From NCBI GenBank assembly GCA_030068075.1, contig CM057826.1, positions 36,816,211 to 36,880,210 on the forward strand: a DNA stretch of 64,000 nt. Direction: 5' to 3'. The notes beneath the pieces were generated by a model. That model did no database searches. It was not told the DNA's origin and was given only the letters and a program-made list of their open reading frames with translations. A program made the translations under genes and the position numbers. Below, one piece after another: positions 1 through 11,802 of this stretch. The stretch comes from Paguma larvata (taxonomy: Eukaryota > Chordata > Mammalia > Carnivora > Viverridae). Every line of letters begins with the position of its first letter. Position 1 is the stretch's first letter.

Positions 1-133
1 TGCATCAGGCTCTGCACTGACAGCTCAGAGCCTGGAGCCTGCTTCAGAGTCTGTGTCTCCCCCTCTCTTTGCTCCTCCACTGCTCATGCTGTCTCCCTCT
101 CTCAAAATAAATAAATGTTAAAAAACATTTTAA
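1..133 (+). mobile_element. CAN-SINE (feliform tRNA-Lys SINE), 3' part
   Basis: The 3' two thirds of a SINE, cut by the window edge. It shows the block GACAGCTCAGAGCCTGGAGCC, a CT-rich segment and an AAATAAATAAATG tail. The tRNA-like head lies outside the window. It is non-coding and was mobilised by L1 machinery. Confidence 0.9.
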
Positions 134-989
134 AGAGATTTCATATATAATTGATTTTGATACTTATCTACACTAGCAATAAAGAGGTTATTCAGAATTA
201 ACTAAAAGACCATATCCTTCATTACTCCTATCAGAGATATAAAGTGTTCATTAGAACTGCCACAGATCCTCAAACTATTTAAATAGTCTCTATACACTTT
301 CAGTAACATTTTCTGCATATCCCATGTGTTTAAATTCTTCAGGCTATTAATTTGGCAACATAATAGGACACATCCATCCTCATTCATTTCAGATATTTTG
401 CACAAAAGCATTTAACATAATTAACTTTAGCTAGTTACTACATATTTTAGTATCCCAAATATTTTTAAACTGATGTTTTGTTCAGGATGGAGATAATTAA
501 AATTAAACATTAAAATTAAATAATATAAGTAATTTTCATATTTTTTACTCCATATACCAAGGTGGTAGCTAACATTATAAAATTTAAGTAAAACATATTT
601 AGGGGAAAAAGTTTTTGTATCCTAAAATTAAGTTATGTATTTATGTTTTAGATTTCAGTCAGTTCTCCACTAAATCATTTTATAATACATGTTTGAGGCT
701 TTCAGATATTTTGAGACTGGGATATAAATGGCAATATGAAATAATGAATATTTATTGAGTTTCTAATCTAGGGTGGTACTATACTGAACTTTGGCCCTGA
801 GAAATGAAAGGACCAGTCATCTCTAGTTCAGTTTATTTAAGGGGAATCAGAAAAGAAAACAGAGTACTAAAATACACTGCAATAAATATTATGATAAAGA
901 TGTGCTACAGAAGCTATGGGAACTCTAATTTAGATTGAGAGGAAAGTAAACTTCCCAAAAGATATAATACCAGAACTGAATTTTAGACA
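134..989. other. Unassigned AT-rich DNA
   Basis: I see no gene or recognisable repeat here. A 69-codon minus-strand open frame (202-411) has no similarity I recognise and is not supported as a gene. Confidence 0.5.
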
Positions 990-1212
990 TTAATACTAAC
1001 AACACTACTAAAATATTTTAAATGCTTATTAAACAAAACAATTTATATACACTTTCTCATGCTAATTTTTCAATCTATCATCATGTAAAGAAAAATGTAG
1101 TGAGATAGATTTATTATCCTCACTTCACAAACAAAAAATAATGAAAGGGGTCTGAGCCATACAACTCATCAGCAGCAGCACTGAGGGAAGATCTCAGGTC
1201 TGGCCCATCATC
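990..1212 (-). mobile_element. MIR-like ancient SINE, degenerate
   Basis: On the plus strand it reads like the reverse complement of MIR: ATGCTTATTAA, then TTTATTATCCTCACTTCACAAAC (compare the MIR core 'cattttacagatgagg'), then the block around 'cagcagcagcactgagg' and a final tRNA-like part. Divergence is high, so the limits are approximate. Confidence 0.6.
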
Positions 1213-1533
1213 CTTTCAGGTGCCTCTCTGATACTAACTCTACAAAGGAATCGGTATAACTAAAGCACAGAATGGAAAGTCATGGAGTATTTGGGGAACT
1301 TCGAGTCACTTAGAATGAATGGACTCTTGGATATATGAGGGAATAGGGCAAGGTAATGAGGCTAGACAGCCAGAACAACTTAAAGAGAGTCCTATTGGCC
1401 ATGGTCAGGAAATTGAATTTTATCCCACAAGCTATGAAGAACTAGGGAAGGTGTTCAGCCATGAAGTATTAAGATCACAGGTGTTCTTTCAACCAATAAC
1501 TCTGTCAACAAGAAATAGTCAGGGGACAGAGTT
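1213..1533. other. Unassigned unique DNA
   Basis: Nothing recognised. A 74-codon plus-strand open frame (1319-1543) runs into the target-site copy of the following L1 and has no recognised similarity. Confidence 0.4.
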
Positions 1534-1937
1534 AAGAATCTAAGTTGATCTTCATGGATGGAATTAGAGTGTATTATGCTAAGTGAAATGTCAGTCAGAG
1601 AAAAATAAATATATAATTTCATTCATATGTGGAATTGAAGAAACAACAGATAAGCAGGGGAAGAGAAGGAAAAGTAAGATAAAAACACAGAAGGAAGCAA
1701 GCCTTAAGAGACTCTTAAATACAGAGAACAAAACGAGATTTACTGGAGGGGTGTTGGATGGGGTAATGGGCTAAATGAGTGATGGGCATTAAGGATGGCA
1801 CTTGTTGGTATGAGTACTGGACGTTACACATAAATGACGAATCACTAAATTCTACCCCTGAAACCATCATTACACTATATGTTAACTGACTTGAATTTAA
1901 ATAAAATGTTTAGACAAAGAATCTAAGTTGATCTTCA
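1534..1937 (+). mobile_element. 5'-truncated carnivore L1 3' end, with 21-bp target-site duplication
   Basis: The element itself spans about 1555-1916. It carries the carnivore L1 3' UTR signatures GTATTATGCTAAGTGAAAT, TTCATATGTGGAATTGAAG, GATGAATCACTAAATTCTA-like text and GTTAACTGACTTGAATTTAA, ending in AATAAAATG. It is flanked by a perfect 21-bp direct repeat starting AAGAATCTAA at 1534-1554 and 1917-1937. This marks one target-primed reverse transcription event. It contains no coding sequence. Confidence 0.92.
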
Positions 1938-2144
1938 GTAGTTTGGATTGGGAGGGTGCTAGGAAGTGGTGGTGTCATTGAGAGACAAGAAGTACATCAG
2001 AAGAGAAATTTGGAGGGGAGGCAAAGAGCTCTAATTTGGAAATAGAGTTTGATATTTATGTAGGTGAACCTGGAGGTGGAGCACATTTGCTTATGTCAAC
2101 ATAATGGGAAGTACTGAGAGTGTATTAAAAATAAACGCTTTAGT

Positions 2145-2311
2145 GGGTGCCTGGGGGGCTCAGTCAGTTAAGCATCCAACTTCAGCTCAGGTCATGATCT
2201 CAAGGTTTGTGGGTTCAAGCCCTGCGTCAGGGTCTGTGCTGAGAACTCAGAGCCTGGAGCCTGTTTCAGATTCTGTGTCTCCCTCTTTCTGCCCCTCCCC
2301 TGCTCATTCAA

Positions 2312-2359
<48 letters not shown>

Positions 2360-2360
2360 A

Positions 2361-2391
<31 letters not shown>

Positions 2392-2410
2392 AAAAGTAAA
2401 CATTAAAAAA
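2145..2410 (+). mobile_element. CAN-SINE with expanded internal microsatellite
   Basis: The head GGGTGCCTGGGGGGCTCAG is followed by the CAGGTCATGATCTCAAGG block and the AGAGCCTGGAGCCTG block. The normally short CT tract has become (TC)n-(CA)n-(CT)n at 2312-2389, and a short tail CAAAAGTAAACATTAAAAAA follows. Confidence 0.92.
2312..2389. repeat. Compound (TC)n(CA)n(CT)n microsatellite
   Basis: About 23 bp of TC repeat, about 27 bp of CA repeat (2335-2361) and about 29 bp of CT repeat. All lie inside the SINE CT region. Length polymorphism between individuals is likely. Confidence 0.95.
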
Positions 2411-2416
2411 ATTATA

Positions 2417-2479
2417 TGAATGAATGAATGAATGAATGAATGAATAAATAAATTAATAAATAAATAAATAAATAAATAA
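2417..2479. repeat. (TGAA)n followed by (AAAT)n
   Basis: Tetranucleotide tract grown from the A-rich tail of the preceding SINE: TGAA units to about 2443, then AAAT units to 2479. Confidence 0.93.
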
Positions 2480-2489
2480 TAAGTGTTGT

Positions 2490-2712
2490 AGGTGCTTGTA
2501 GGTGGCCCAGTTGGTTAAGCATTGAACTCTTGATATTAGCTCAGGTCATGATCTCACAGTTTGTGAGATTGAGCCCCGCATCAGGCTGTGTGCTAAGGAG
2601 GGAGCCTGCTTAGGATTTCTCTCTCCCTCTCTCTGCTCCTCCCCTGCTCACGCATTCGTGCCCTCTCTCTCTCTTTCTTAAAATAAATTAATATTTTTAA
2701 AATATTAAAAAA
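2490..2712 (+). mobile_element. CAN-SINE, diverged
   Basis: Head GGTGCTTGTAGGTGGCCCAG (mutated A-box region), then CTCAGGTCATGATCTCACAG, a B-box-like GAGATTGAGCCCCGC, the CT-rich part and the tail AAAATAAATTAATATTTTT. It lies directly after the tetranucleotide tail of the previous SINE. Confidence 0.9.
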
Positions 2713-2715
2713 TGG

Positions 2716-2873
2716 TTTAGGTGAAATAGGTGAAGGGGATAAGTACAGTTATCATGATGAGCACTGAGTGATGTAAAGAATTGTTTAATCAGTATATTGT
2801 ACACCTGAAACTAATATAATACTGTATACATTACACTAGAATTAAATCTTTAAAAATAAATTAAATAACACCA
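2716..2873 (+). mobile_element. L1 3' UTR fragment
   Basis: Contains AGTTATCATGATGAGCACTG, a TATTGTACACCTGAAACTAA-like stretch and ACACTAGAATTAAATC, the 3' terminal signature of mammalian and carnivore L1. It is severely 5' truncated. Confidence 0.8.
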
Positions 2874-3345
2874 GATAAAACCTTAAAAAAGAATACATGT
2901 TTTTAAAAAGGAAATATTTGAACTGTTTTAATAAAAAAAACCAGCAAATTTTGGAAACTAAATCTTCTCATATTCAGCAGAAAACATAAGTCTAAGGTTA
3001 CCTGGGAGACAATACCTGTAGAAGAATCAAGACATAGTTTGACAAATAAACCCTCTAATTGGAGTTCCTTTATTAATCTAACAATTTTGTCACATTGATT
3101 ACTCTCTTCTATGCTATTAAATGTAGAGACTGGAGATACATTCTATAGATTCACAGAAATGAGTAAAGCAGGAAATCAGTTGGAACTATATAAAGGTTTC
3201 TTTAGTACATTTTATTGACTATTTTTTGGACTTTATATACATGTTGATGCTTACTATATTGTGCCTATAAATTACTGCTCATAAATTATATTTACATTTA
3301 TATTTAAATGCTTTATTTGTTTCTGTTTTGTTTTGTTTTGTTTTT
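2874..3345. other. Unassigned unique DNA
   Basis: AT-rich. A short (TTTTG)n run at about 3325-3345 is the start of the tail of the next, inverted SINE. Nothing else recognised. Confidence 0.5.
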
Positions 3346-3548
3346 TGGAGAGAGAGAGAAAGAAAGAAAGAACTAGTTGGGGGGGCAGGGGCAGAGGCAG
3401 AGGGATAGAGCATCTCACGCAGGATCCACACTCAGCCACTCAGCATGGAGCCCGATACAGGGCTGGAGCTCACGAATGACTGTGAGATCATGACCTGAGC
3501 AGAAATCAAGAGTTGATCACTTTACCAACTAGGCCGCCCGAGCACCCT
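3346..3548 (-). mobile_element. CAN-SINE, old copy
   Basis: Inverted copy: the poly-T and GA-rich side lies at the left, then TGTGAGATCATGACCTGAG, and the head complement ends near GCCGCCCGAGCACCC. It is more diverged than most other copies. Confidence 0.88.
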
Positions 3549-3704
3549 AATGCCTTACTGTTTTTAAACTCAGAAACTGGAACTGGGTTATGACCTCACA
3601 GAACTTATGTGGCTGGTGTATTAAGATCCAACTCAACACACATTTAATGAGGGTATACAGTGGGCTGTCTTTAAGGAGCTGACACAGTCTTTTAGAACCT
3701 TCTT

Positions 3705-3862
3705 TGTTGAACTTCAATGTGCATATTAATTTGCCTGGAAAGCCTGTTAAGATATAATTTCCCTAGTCCCTCAGGTCTGAGGTGGGACCTGAGATTCCCT
3801 TTTACTATCATAGTCCTGGGTGATGTCACTGCTGTTGATCTGTTGCTTTGTGAAGAGCAGTT
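3705..3862 (+). mobile_element. MER5A-like hAT (Charlie) non-autonomous element
   Basis: Resembles MER5A: AACTTCAATGTGCATATTAA, then a GGTCTGAGGTGGGACCTGAG core (the MER5A 'aggtctggggtggggcctgag' region), then CCTGGGTGATGTCACTGCTG. It is non-coding and the termini are worn. Confidence 0.72.
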
Positions 3863-6608
3863 TTAGACAAATTCAACATGTATCTAGCTGAACACAGTAT
3901 CATTTGAAGTCGTATTAGCGGAATGAACAAAACATTATAAAAGCCCCGAATTACAGATTGTATTTCTTAGATCTAGACTCATGCTTTGAAATGGGAGATT
4001 TGCACTAACGCAGAAGCCAGTGATGGCTGTTGACAGACTGCTCAATTATCTCCAGAACATGTTTCTGATCTTTAGCAAGAGAAGCCCCTGGTCTCTTCAA
4101 GAATCAGAGTCTGAAAAAATATATGTCTTAAAAGCAGCAGTTTCACAATCTGTGGCAAGAGGAAGTAACAATTATAAAATGTAAACCCAACTAAGTATAT
4201 TATTTTGGTGCTAAATCTCTAAAATCGAGGGAGCTAAATTTAGGAAGAAAGGATGACAGAGATTCCCTAGAAGCTTAAATATTCAAGTAAAAGTAACTTA
4301 ATTCCAAATTCGGAATAAAACGATCTTCAGACAAATCGAGGAACTGCCATGTGGCAAAGGTTTCATTCCTTTTTTTCAGTAATGAGCGTTGCCAGAAGCA
4401 AAAAGAGAGGGATATGCTGTGTTTTAAAGGCCAGGCTGCAGCGTAGAAGGAGACCTGACGAGAGACCTCTGGGGTCTCCGGCCTGTGTTGGCTGGGGGGT
4501 TGCAAGAAAACGAATTAAAGGTAATTAACCCAGCAGTAGCTTTCACATAAAGGATAATTCAAGCAAACTGGAAATAGCTGGAAGTGGAGCCAGCTTTGAT
4601 AAAGTATGTGCAGGCCTCTGGTGCTCCAGTGGAAAGTAGGCATGAGGTGAACGGAGGCAGTGACTGGCCCTGGGCATGACTGTGAAGCAGAAGCTAGTCA
4701 ATCACACTCCAAAAGACTATCTTCACAAACAGGCTTCTACTCTAATTCTCCGTTTTTGTTCACTTCAAAACATATAGTAATCATTTTCTAGACAGTCTCA
4801 GCAATATCATACATATATAACATATACACACATGTATCTGCACGCACAAACACACACACACAGAATTTATTCTATTTTTGTTTCTTCTAAATCACTCTTT
4901 TTTTTAAACTGCGACATGGAGGGTCAGAAAGCACAGATGCTGAGTCTGTTTAAAATGGCCTAGAAAGCAAAGCACATGCTTTAATCTGATGTCTAGGATG
5001 CATTTTAAAAAATTGGATTGAAAAGGATTAGATTAGATTAGACCTCCTGGATTTAAAAATGTTAAAGCTCCATTTATGCTTTAACATAATCTCTTTCTAC
5101 TCTCTGGAGCCATCAAGCAGAACACAGTCTTGGGTAGCGTTTTTATTATTATTAAATTTTAGACCGTTTTTTTTAACATCCCACTCTCATATTTGTAATA
5201 AAAAGAAATCCTCAGAGACTGAGCTAAAAGTTCTTTTGACCTGCTGCTAAAGGGAAGGGTGGATATGTATGTCTTGTGATTTTAACAATGACTTTTATGT
5301 ATTTGTGCACACAGAGACCCACAGATGCACATATGAATATAAATAACTAGTTTTTAAATCCAAATAACAGTGCATGCTTTTGCATACTATCCAATTTTAT
5401 GAAGTTATAGTTGCTAGTTCAAAAATCCATCATAAAGCTTAAATAAAAAACCTTTATATGACTTTGTATACTGTACCATTTGAAATAGTCATTAATTCCA
5501 ATCTCTGTAAATTGAAAAAAAAAAAGAAAACTGTACACCATTTTCAAAACTACTGACGTTCTAAAAACAAACAGACTGTGTTTCAGTTTTGGTGTTCAGG
5601 AATCATAAAATTGAAAATGCGGTTATATCTGAAGTTATATAAAATCTTCTGAGGTGGAAAGTTGAAAAATGTTCATATGAGAAATGCATAACTCTTTAGC
5701 AAATTTTTTTATTTTATAATATTTAATTATTGTTTCACATACACAAAAAAGCTGAGATTGAGAGAAAAAAAATTAAATTTATTACCTCTGTATTTGGGTT
5801 ACATATCTCAAAATTACTGTGATTATAAATGACCAATTATATTCCTGTAGCATCAAAGATATAAGATTTACGGCTTATCTCTGGTAAAGTGTTTTCATTT
5901 ATATAAGACATAAACAACACTATCTAACCAAAAATCCCTGAGGATAGTGACAAACTTTTTAAACTAAACAAACTATTTTAACTAAATTATTAAAGTTAGA
6001 ATATAGACAATCTTAGCAAAAGAATTATCACTTTCTTTATTGTCTCCATGTGAAGTTTCATAACCATTTGCTATAAGGTACCACAGTACTGCCTTATATC
6101 CAGATAAAAAGCAGTAATACACCTAGAGCAGAATCATCAAGAACAGTATTATTGAGAATGAAAAGGAGTTTTTCCTTTTAGGAGGTTCTAAAATCCACTT
6201 GGTTTTATCTTGTGAGGTCTGCTTTTAGAATTTTGTAAAAAACTTTAGTATTTGAAGAAAATAATAATTGTAGTCAATATTTCCTTCACAATTTAAATAG
6301 AATCTACTGGTGTTTTAATCAGTTTAATTTTTAGTAAATACGATACAGATCCTAGCACATATTCTTCCTTTTCCATACAATTCATTCCTATGGGTAATGA
6401 AAAAGTTAATGAAAGTTTCTCTTTACAGAAATATTCTAGCTAATAAATAAAGAATTATAGAATTAAATCTCCATTTTGCAGGCACTAATGAAAAAAGGGA
6501 GATAATGCATTTAATGGTTCCCAAAGGCTGCTAGCATCACAAAATGAGAAATTTCCAAATATTGTGGTCATTCTGATAAAATCCACATTACAAATGAAGG
6601 TTTTTGCC
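3863..6608. other. Unassigned AT-rich DNA
   Basis: About 2.7 kb with no gene or repeat I can assign. It holds a short CA-rich patch near 4836-4861 and A/T runs. Open frames at 4275-4505 (minus) and 5059-5250 (plus) are 63-76 codons with no recognised similarity. An undetected ancient repeat is possible. Confidence 0.5.
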
Positions 6609-6820
6609 TTTTTTTAATTTTTTTATCTATTATTTTTGAGAGAGAGAGAGAGAGACTGAGCAGGGGAAAGGCAGAGAGAGAAGGAGAAAGAGAATCCCAA
6701 GCAGGTTCTGCACTGTCCGCATGGAACTCGAAGCAGGGCTTGATCCCATGAACTGTGAGATCATGACCTGACTTGAATCAAGAGTTGGCCACTAAACTGA
6801 CTGAGTCACCCAGGTGCCTC
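6609..6820 (-). mobile_element. CAN-SINE, inverted
   Basis: Starts with poly-T and a (GA)n tract, contains GCAGGTTCTGCACTGTCCGC and GTGAGATCATGACCTGA, and ends in the head complement GAGTCACCCAGGTGCCTC. Confidence 0.92.
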
Positions 6821-7887
6821 TCTTTTTAAAAACTCAAATCTAAAAAAAATAAAAATAAAAAAAATAAAAAATCTGAATCTGATCAAGCAAATATCTACCA
6901 ATGTACAAGAAAGATCTGGGCAACAGTGCATGTCAAACAATACAACAGCATGGAGTCAGCTAAATTATAACTCTGAAACTTTAAGAAACTTCTTTTTCTT
7001 CAACAAAGAAACTGCAAGGAAAAGAGAAATAGACAAAAAGAATGAGAGAGAAAGAATGATGACAGGAGGATGAGGAAGGGACAAGAGAAAAGAGGGAGAG
7101 AGAGAGAGAAAGGGAACATCAATAGATTAGAAGAAACTTAAAAACTATGCCAACCACTTACCAAATATGGACCTGATCTTTAATAAATACAATTTAAAAA
7201 AAAAAAAAAAAAAAAAAAACCATGACAGTATTCTCAGTGAGATGTGAATGTGATAATGTCAAAGTTAAGAAAGGTGGAAAATTTATTCTGAGAAGTATTA
7301 AATCTTACAAGACAACAATTTTATAAAGCTACAAGTTATTTTTCAGTCCTTTTGACCTTAGGAAAACAACATTAACATGTTTAGTGAAGACATAATTCAA
7401 CCAAGTTACAGTTTTTCCCAAGCTTCCGGAGAACAACAAAAAGCGCTTACCAACTAGGATGCAATTGCTACTGTCAGAAACCAAACTCTAACAATTTAGT
7501 AAACTTGGGCCAACAAAAAACATTATGCTAGATATCAGTAATGTTTTGTCTAGCAGGTCGACATGGCCATAAGTAGGTTTTTTTCTGAGACAACGGGTTA
7601 GCTTTCCATATAATAAACTTATTTTACATTTATGTGATGAAGATCTAAAGTTAAAACCTATAGCCAGGTTCTAACTCTTGAAAAGAAAAAGAAAAAAAAA
7701 GAAATTAAAAAATGAAAGCACAAAAATAGAAATCTAAAGTGTGAAAATATGAGAGCTTTGATAAAGAAATATATTATAAAAGGAAAACAAAGTATTAATA
7801 AGATACAGTTTGCACAAGATAAAAAAAAAATTTAACAAAAACAAGGGAGAGAAATCCCAGAGCAATGGGAAATGAAATACTCCCACG
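6821..7887. other. Unassigned A-rich and GA-rich DNA
   Basis: Holds an (AAAT)-like tract near 6841-6872, a GA-rich patch near 7040-7125 and an uninterrupted run of about 24 A at 7196-7219. Sequence just before the A run (about 7100-7195) vaguely resembles an old L1 3' UTR, but not well enough to call. Confidence 0.45.
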
Positions 7888-7993
7888 ACACATTATGCTA
7901 AAAGGTACTTATTTCATTTGCAACTTGTATTTTTATTTTTTAATGTGGAAAAAGACCAGCAAGCAACACATTATGTTAAAAGGTACTTATTTC
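7888..7993. repeat. 28-bp near-perfect direct repeat, 78-bp offset
   Basis: ACACATTATG(C/T)TAAAAGGT... occurs at 7888-7915 and at 7966-7993 with one mismatch in 28. The 50 bp between the copies is not a recognisable mobile element. A diverged local duplication is the simplest reading. Confidence 0.85.
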
Positions 7994-9219
7994 TTTGTTA
8001 TTTCTATTTAAAGAGGTAATAGCCTTATTTCAATTACATATAGATTGAATGTGAATCTATATTATTAAATTGTATCTTTTTTAGCTTAGTGATATACACT
8101 TACCAAAAAACTTAGGTAAAAGGAACTGTAATTATTTTGTACATTTTTGGGTTTTTTTCTCTAAAATGTTGAGTTCTAAGGCATCATTTTAATATCAAAT
8201 TCTTAAAACCTCTGCCTCCAACAGTTCAATAAGGTCTTTGAATCTCTAATCAGATCTCTATCATAGAGACTTGTTGCTTTCTCCACTTGACCACAAGGAA
8301 ATAGGCTGATACTGTAACACTAATAAACATCGCAGGGATAGTACATTTTGTTATATAACTGATTTATATAGGATAAAATTTCTTCTTCTTCAGTTTTAGA
8401 ACGGTTGGGCAGTTGCTAGCATGAGATCATACCTACCTTTTAGCAAATTAGAATGGAATTTGACAAAACCAAAGTAATTGCGGATGCCCTAATTGGAAGA
8501 TAGCAGCAACAGTGTGTTCTTGGGTACCCCAAACTTTTTAAAAAATTATTTTCACACTGTAAATATCACCGTTTGTTGATATGTATTCCACCTAATATTG
8601 TGGCTCAAAATACTAACAATATTTTCTCCACTTGAACTCATTATCTCCAGAAACTAAACTAGACCAATAAAATTGAATATTTCTTTCAGTATGAGATGGA
8701 GTATTGTTTTCAAAGATAACTATTTCTTTGCAAATCCCGAATTCTCTCTCTATTCATGTTAGCACAATTTTAATTCTGTTCTTTCTGCTTCATCTTTTGT
8801 ATACTAGATGTAGACATTTTACAAAAGGAAACCCCACCACTGCCACTTCAACTCTTTGTTTTCTTCTTTACCCAGCTTTCATGTCCTTGTTCAAATTTTT
8901 TTTATTTTCTTTCCATAAGCATCAGAATTTTAATATATCGACTTTTATGATCCTTCATGTATGCAGACTACTTAATTATATTTTATAAGGGGCAAATTTT
9001 TATTATATTTCTCAAACTTTACTTCTTTTCTTGCTAAAGATTATAAAGAATGCAGGGAGACAGAAGAATCCAGGGAGATTTTCAATATGTACTTGAAATT
9101 TCTTGTAGAGAGCAGATAGTCGGGCCACATTTTGTTTTGTTTTGTTTTTAATTCACTCTGCCAATTTCTGGTCTTTTAATTGGTATTCTTAAAACATTTA
9201 AAATTAATGTAATTATTGA
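7994..9219. other. Unassigned AT-rich DNA
   Basis: No gene or repeat assigned. The 94-codon frame at 8704-8988 is rich in F, L, S and I, as expected from T-rich non-coding DNA. Confidence 0.45.
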
Positions 9220-11490
9220 TTTTTTGAGGCTTAAGTCTGACATTTTATTTTTTGTTTTCTGTTTTTAATCCTTGTTTATTTTTTTGTTTTTGCTGCCTTT
9301 CGGTGGGCTTATTTGAACATTCTTTACTTTTTCATTTTAATTTAACTTTAGTGCTTTTAAGTGTTCTTCTTCAAACATATTTTTAGTGGTTGTGCTAGGT
9401 ATTATGAATACATAACTTAATAATCTATTGACATTAACATTTGAAACATGGTTTCAAATGAATTAACTCCCTTTAATTTCACTTGTTACTTTTATTTATA
9501 ATGCAATCATCTTAAATAGTTCCTCCTTAAAGAACTATGTCAGACTGTGTTATAATTTTTGCTTCAACCATTGAACATAATCCAGAAAACCCAAAAGAAT
9601 CAAAGTCTATTGTATTTATTCATATTTTTGTTCTTTCCATTGCTCTTTCTTCCTTCCTTATTTTTCAAGATTCCTTTCTTTAGCCCTTGTTTTAGAGAAG
9701 GACTTCTGGCAACAAATTCTGTTAATTTTCCTTCATCTAAAAATATCTTGATTTCCCCTTCATTTAAAGGATACTTTCAACTACATACAGATTTCTCAAT
9801 TGACAGTTCTTTTCTTTCAGTACTTAAAATGTTGTGCCACTTCCTTCCTAATTTTCTGATTTCTGATAAGAAATCCATTGTCATTCAAACTGTTTTTCCT
9901 CTACAGGTAAAGTGTTATTTCTCTCTTGCTATTTTTACTTTTTTTTTTCTTTGTCTTTAGTTTTCAGAAGTGTGACAATGATGTGTCTTGCATGAATTTA
10001 TTTGGGTTTATTTTGTTTGAGGTTTAACAAGCTTCTTGAGTCTGTAGGTTTATGTTATTTGCAATTTGGGAAAATTTTCAGCCATTATATTTTTTAGTAC
10101 ATATCACTTTTTTTGGGTACTTTTTTGAGTACTTTTCACAACTCCAATGACATGAATGTTAGATCTTTGCTTAGATGCTCCACGGGTCAGTCTCTTTTCT
10201 CCTTGTTGTTCATAATAAGTTTTACTGTTCTATCTTCCAGTTCATTGATTTATTTTTCTATCCACTCCAACCTGCTGTTGAGCCCATCCATAATTTTGGG
10301 GGGTGATTGCATTTTTTCAGTTCTAAAATTCTCTTTTCCCTCTTCTTTGTATCTTTTATTTCTTTGCTGAGACTAAATTTTTCATTTGTCTCAAACACGT
10401 CTACAATTGCTTACTGAAGCATTCTTATTATTGCTGCTTTAAATCCTTATCAGGTGATTGTAATATCTTCATCATTTCAATTTTAGCATCTGTTGATTAT
10501 CTTTTCTCAAATTGAAATTTTCCTGGGCATTGCTTTGATAAGTAATTTTCCAGTGAAATCTGGACATTTTGATAAATGAAATTCTGAAATTCTAGATCTC
10601 ATTTAAATCTTCTATTATAGCAGGAATCCTCTGACAATGTTCCTGTCGTAAGTGGTAGTCCACCTTATTAATACCTGGTGAGATGAAAGTCCAGATTTCC
10701 TACCACTGTTCCATTAATACTACCCTGTCTGGGAGAGGCAGAAGTGTCTCATTATTGCTTTCTAAATGGCCTCTAATGTTACCAAACATGGATGGTCTCT
10801 TTACTGCTGGATTGTAATGAAAGACTTCTGACACCACCTCAGCAGGAATCGTGAGTGATGCCTCATTACCACTGGTTGAGGCAGAAGTTCAAGAGACTAA
10901 CCTGGTCTTCACCAACACCACGGGGTTTAAGGCTTCATTAGCTCCCGACTGGGAGGGTGAAAGTCCAGCTCCCACTTGGACTTCTCTGAGAATACCTCAT
11001 GGAGCATTTGGGGTATTTCATTACAGGCCGGCAAAGGCAGAAGTCTAGGTTCCCCATGTGGCCTTTGTTTGTGGAGGCGAGAATGAACCTGAAGTGTTTC
11101 CTATGATGCTTAGCTCAGTAGTGCAGTTATTATTTAAAACTTTTCTGTCTTGCTATTTTGTCTTTTTCTTGGCTCTTTTGCTAGGAGAGGAGGCTTTTCT
11201 TGATTTTCCTTCTCACTCTTGTTGGCATTTCTGGACTGCCAACTTCTCTGGCACCCAATCTGAAACCTGAACACCTTCGGGAATAAGAGAAAAAGAAAAC
11301 CCACACAACTCACTGCTGTGTCTTTGCTCAGGTTTCAAAATCCTTAGTCAGTCTACATACTTCTTTCTACCTTTCAGAATCTTCTTGATTCTATTTTATG
11401 TAATGTCCAGGGTTTTAGCTGCTTTTTGTAGGAGGATTAGGTAAAAGAACATCTACTCCATCTTCCTGGAAATAGAAGTGCCAAATGATA
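9220..11490 (-). mobile_element. Old L1 (L1M type), 5' part: 5' UTR, ORF1, inter-ORF, inverted
   Basis: Read on the minus strand, the order is the L1 5' end near 11490 (complement of CATCTACTCCATCTTCCTGG), a 5' UTR to about 10.6 kb, then ORF1 and the ORF1-ORF2 junction to about 9.2 kb. Plus-strand landmarks are CTTTGTCTTTAGTTTTCAGA, AACTCCAATGACATGAATGT, TCTTCCAGTTCATTGATTT and TTGACAGTTCTTTTCTTTCA, each the complement of an ORF1 segment of old mammalian L1. All frames are broken. ORF2 is missing, so this is a 3'-deleted fossil. Open frames here (9559-9960 and 10113-10370) are antisense to L1. Confidence 0.75.
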
Positions 11491-11767
11491 TTTGCATAGA
11501 CAGTACTTTAGTACCATATCACTATCAACGTGGTGACCAACCAAACTGACCTTCCTACAATAGTAAGTTTGTTTTGATAATTTTATACCATTCATAAGTA
11601 ACCAGATATTATGCAAGAAAGCAGTGCAGAATAATAAAATGCAAAATTTCAAGACAAGGTTCTTGTGTTTGAATCCATGATCTGTATCTTAAAAGATGTT
11701 CAGCATGCCTAAAATTATTTAACAATTCTAGAACTAATTCTCCATACCTACATATAATAGATATGGA

Positions 11768-11802
<35 letters not shown>

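Noticed and set aside
2104..2406. 100-codon plus-strand open frame with an SLSLSHTHTH repeat
   Set aside because: It is a SINE read in frame through its (CT)n(CA)n tract. Similar frames at 18461-18658, 22284-22499, 44868-45050 and the antisense 48946-49206 have the same origin.
9559..9960. 133-codon plus-strand frame, the longest in the window
   Set aside because: It runs antisense to L1 ORF1 and the inter-ORF region and is rich in F, L, I and S, as expected from T-rich complement. No domain is visible.
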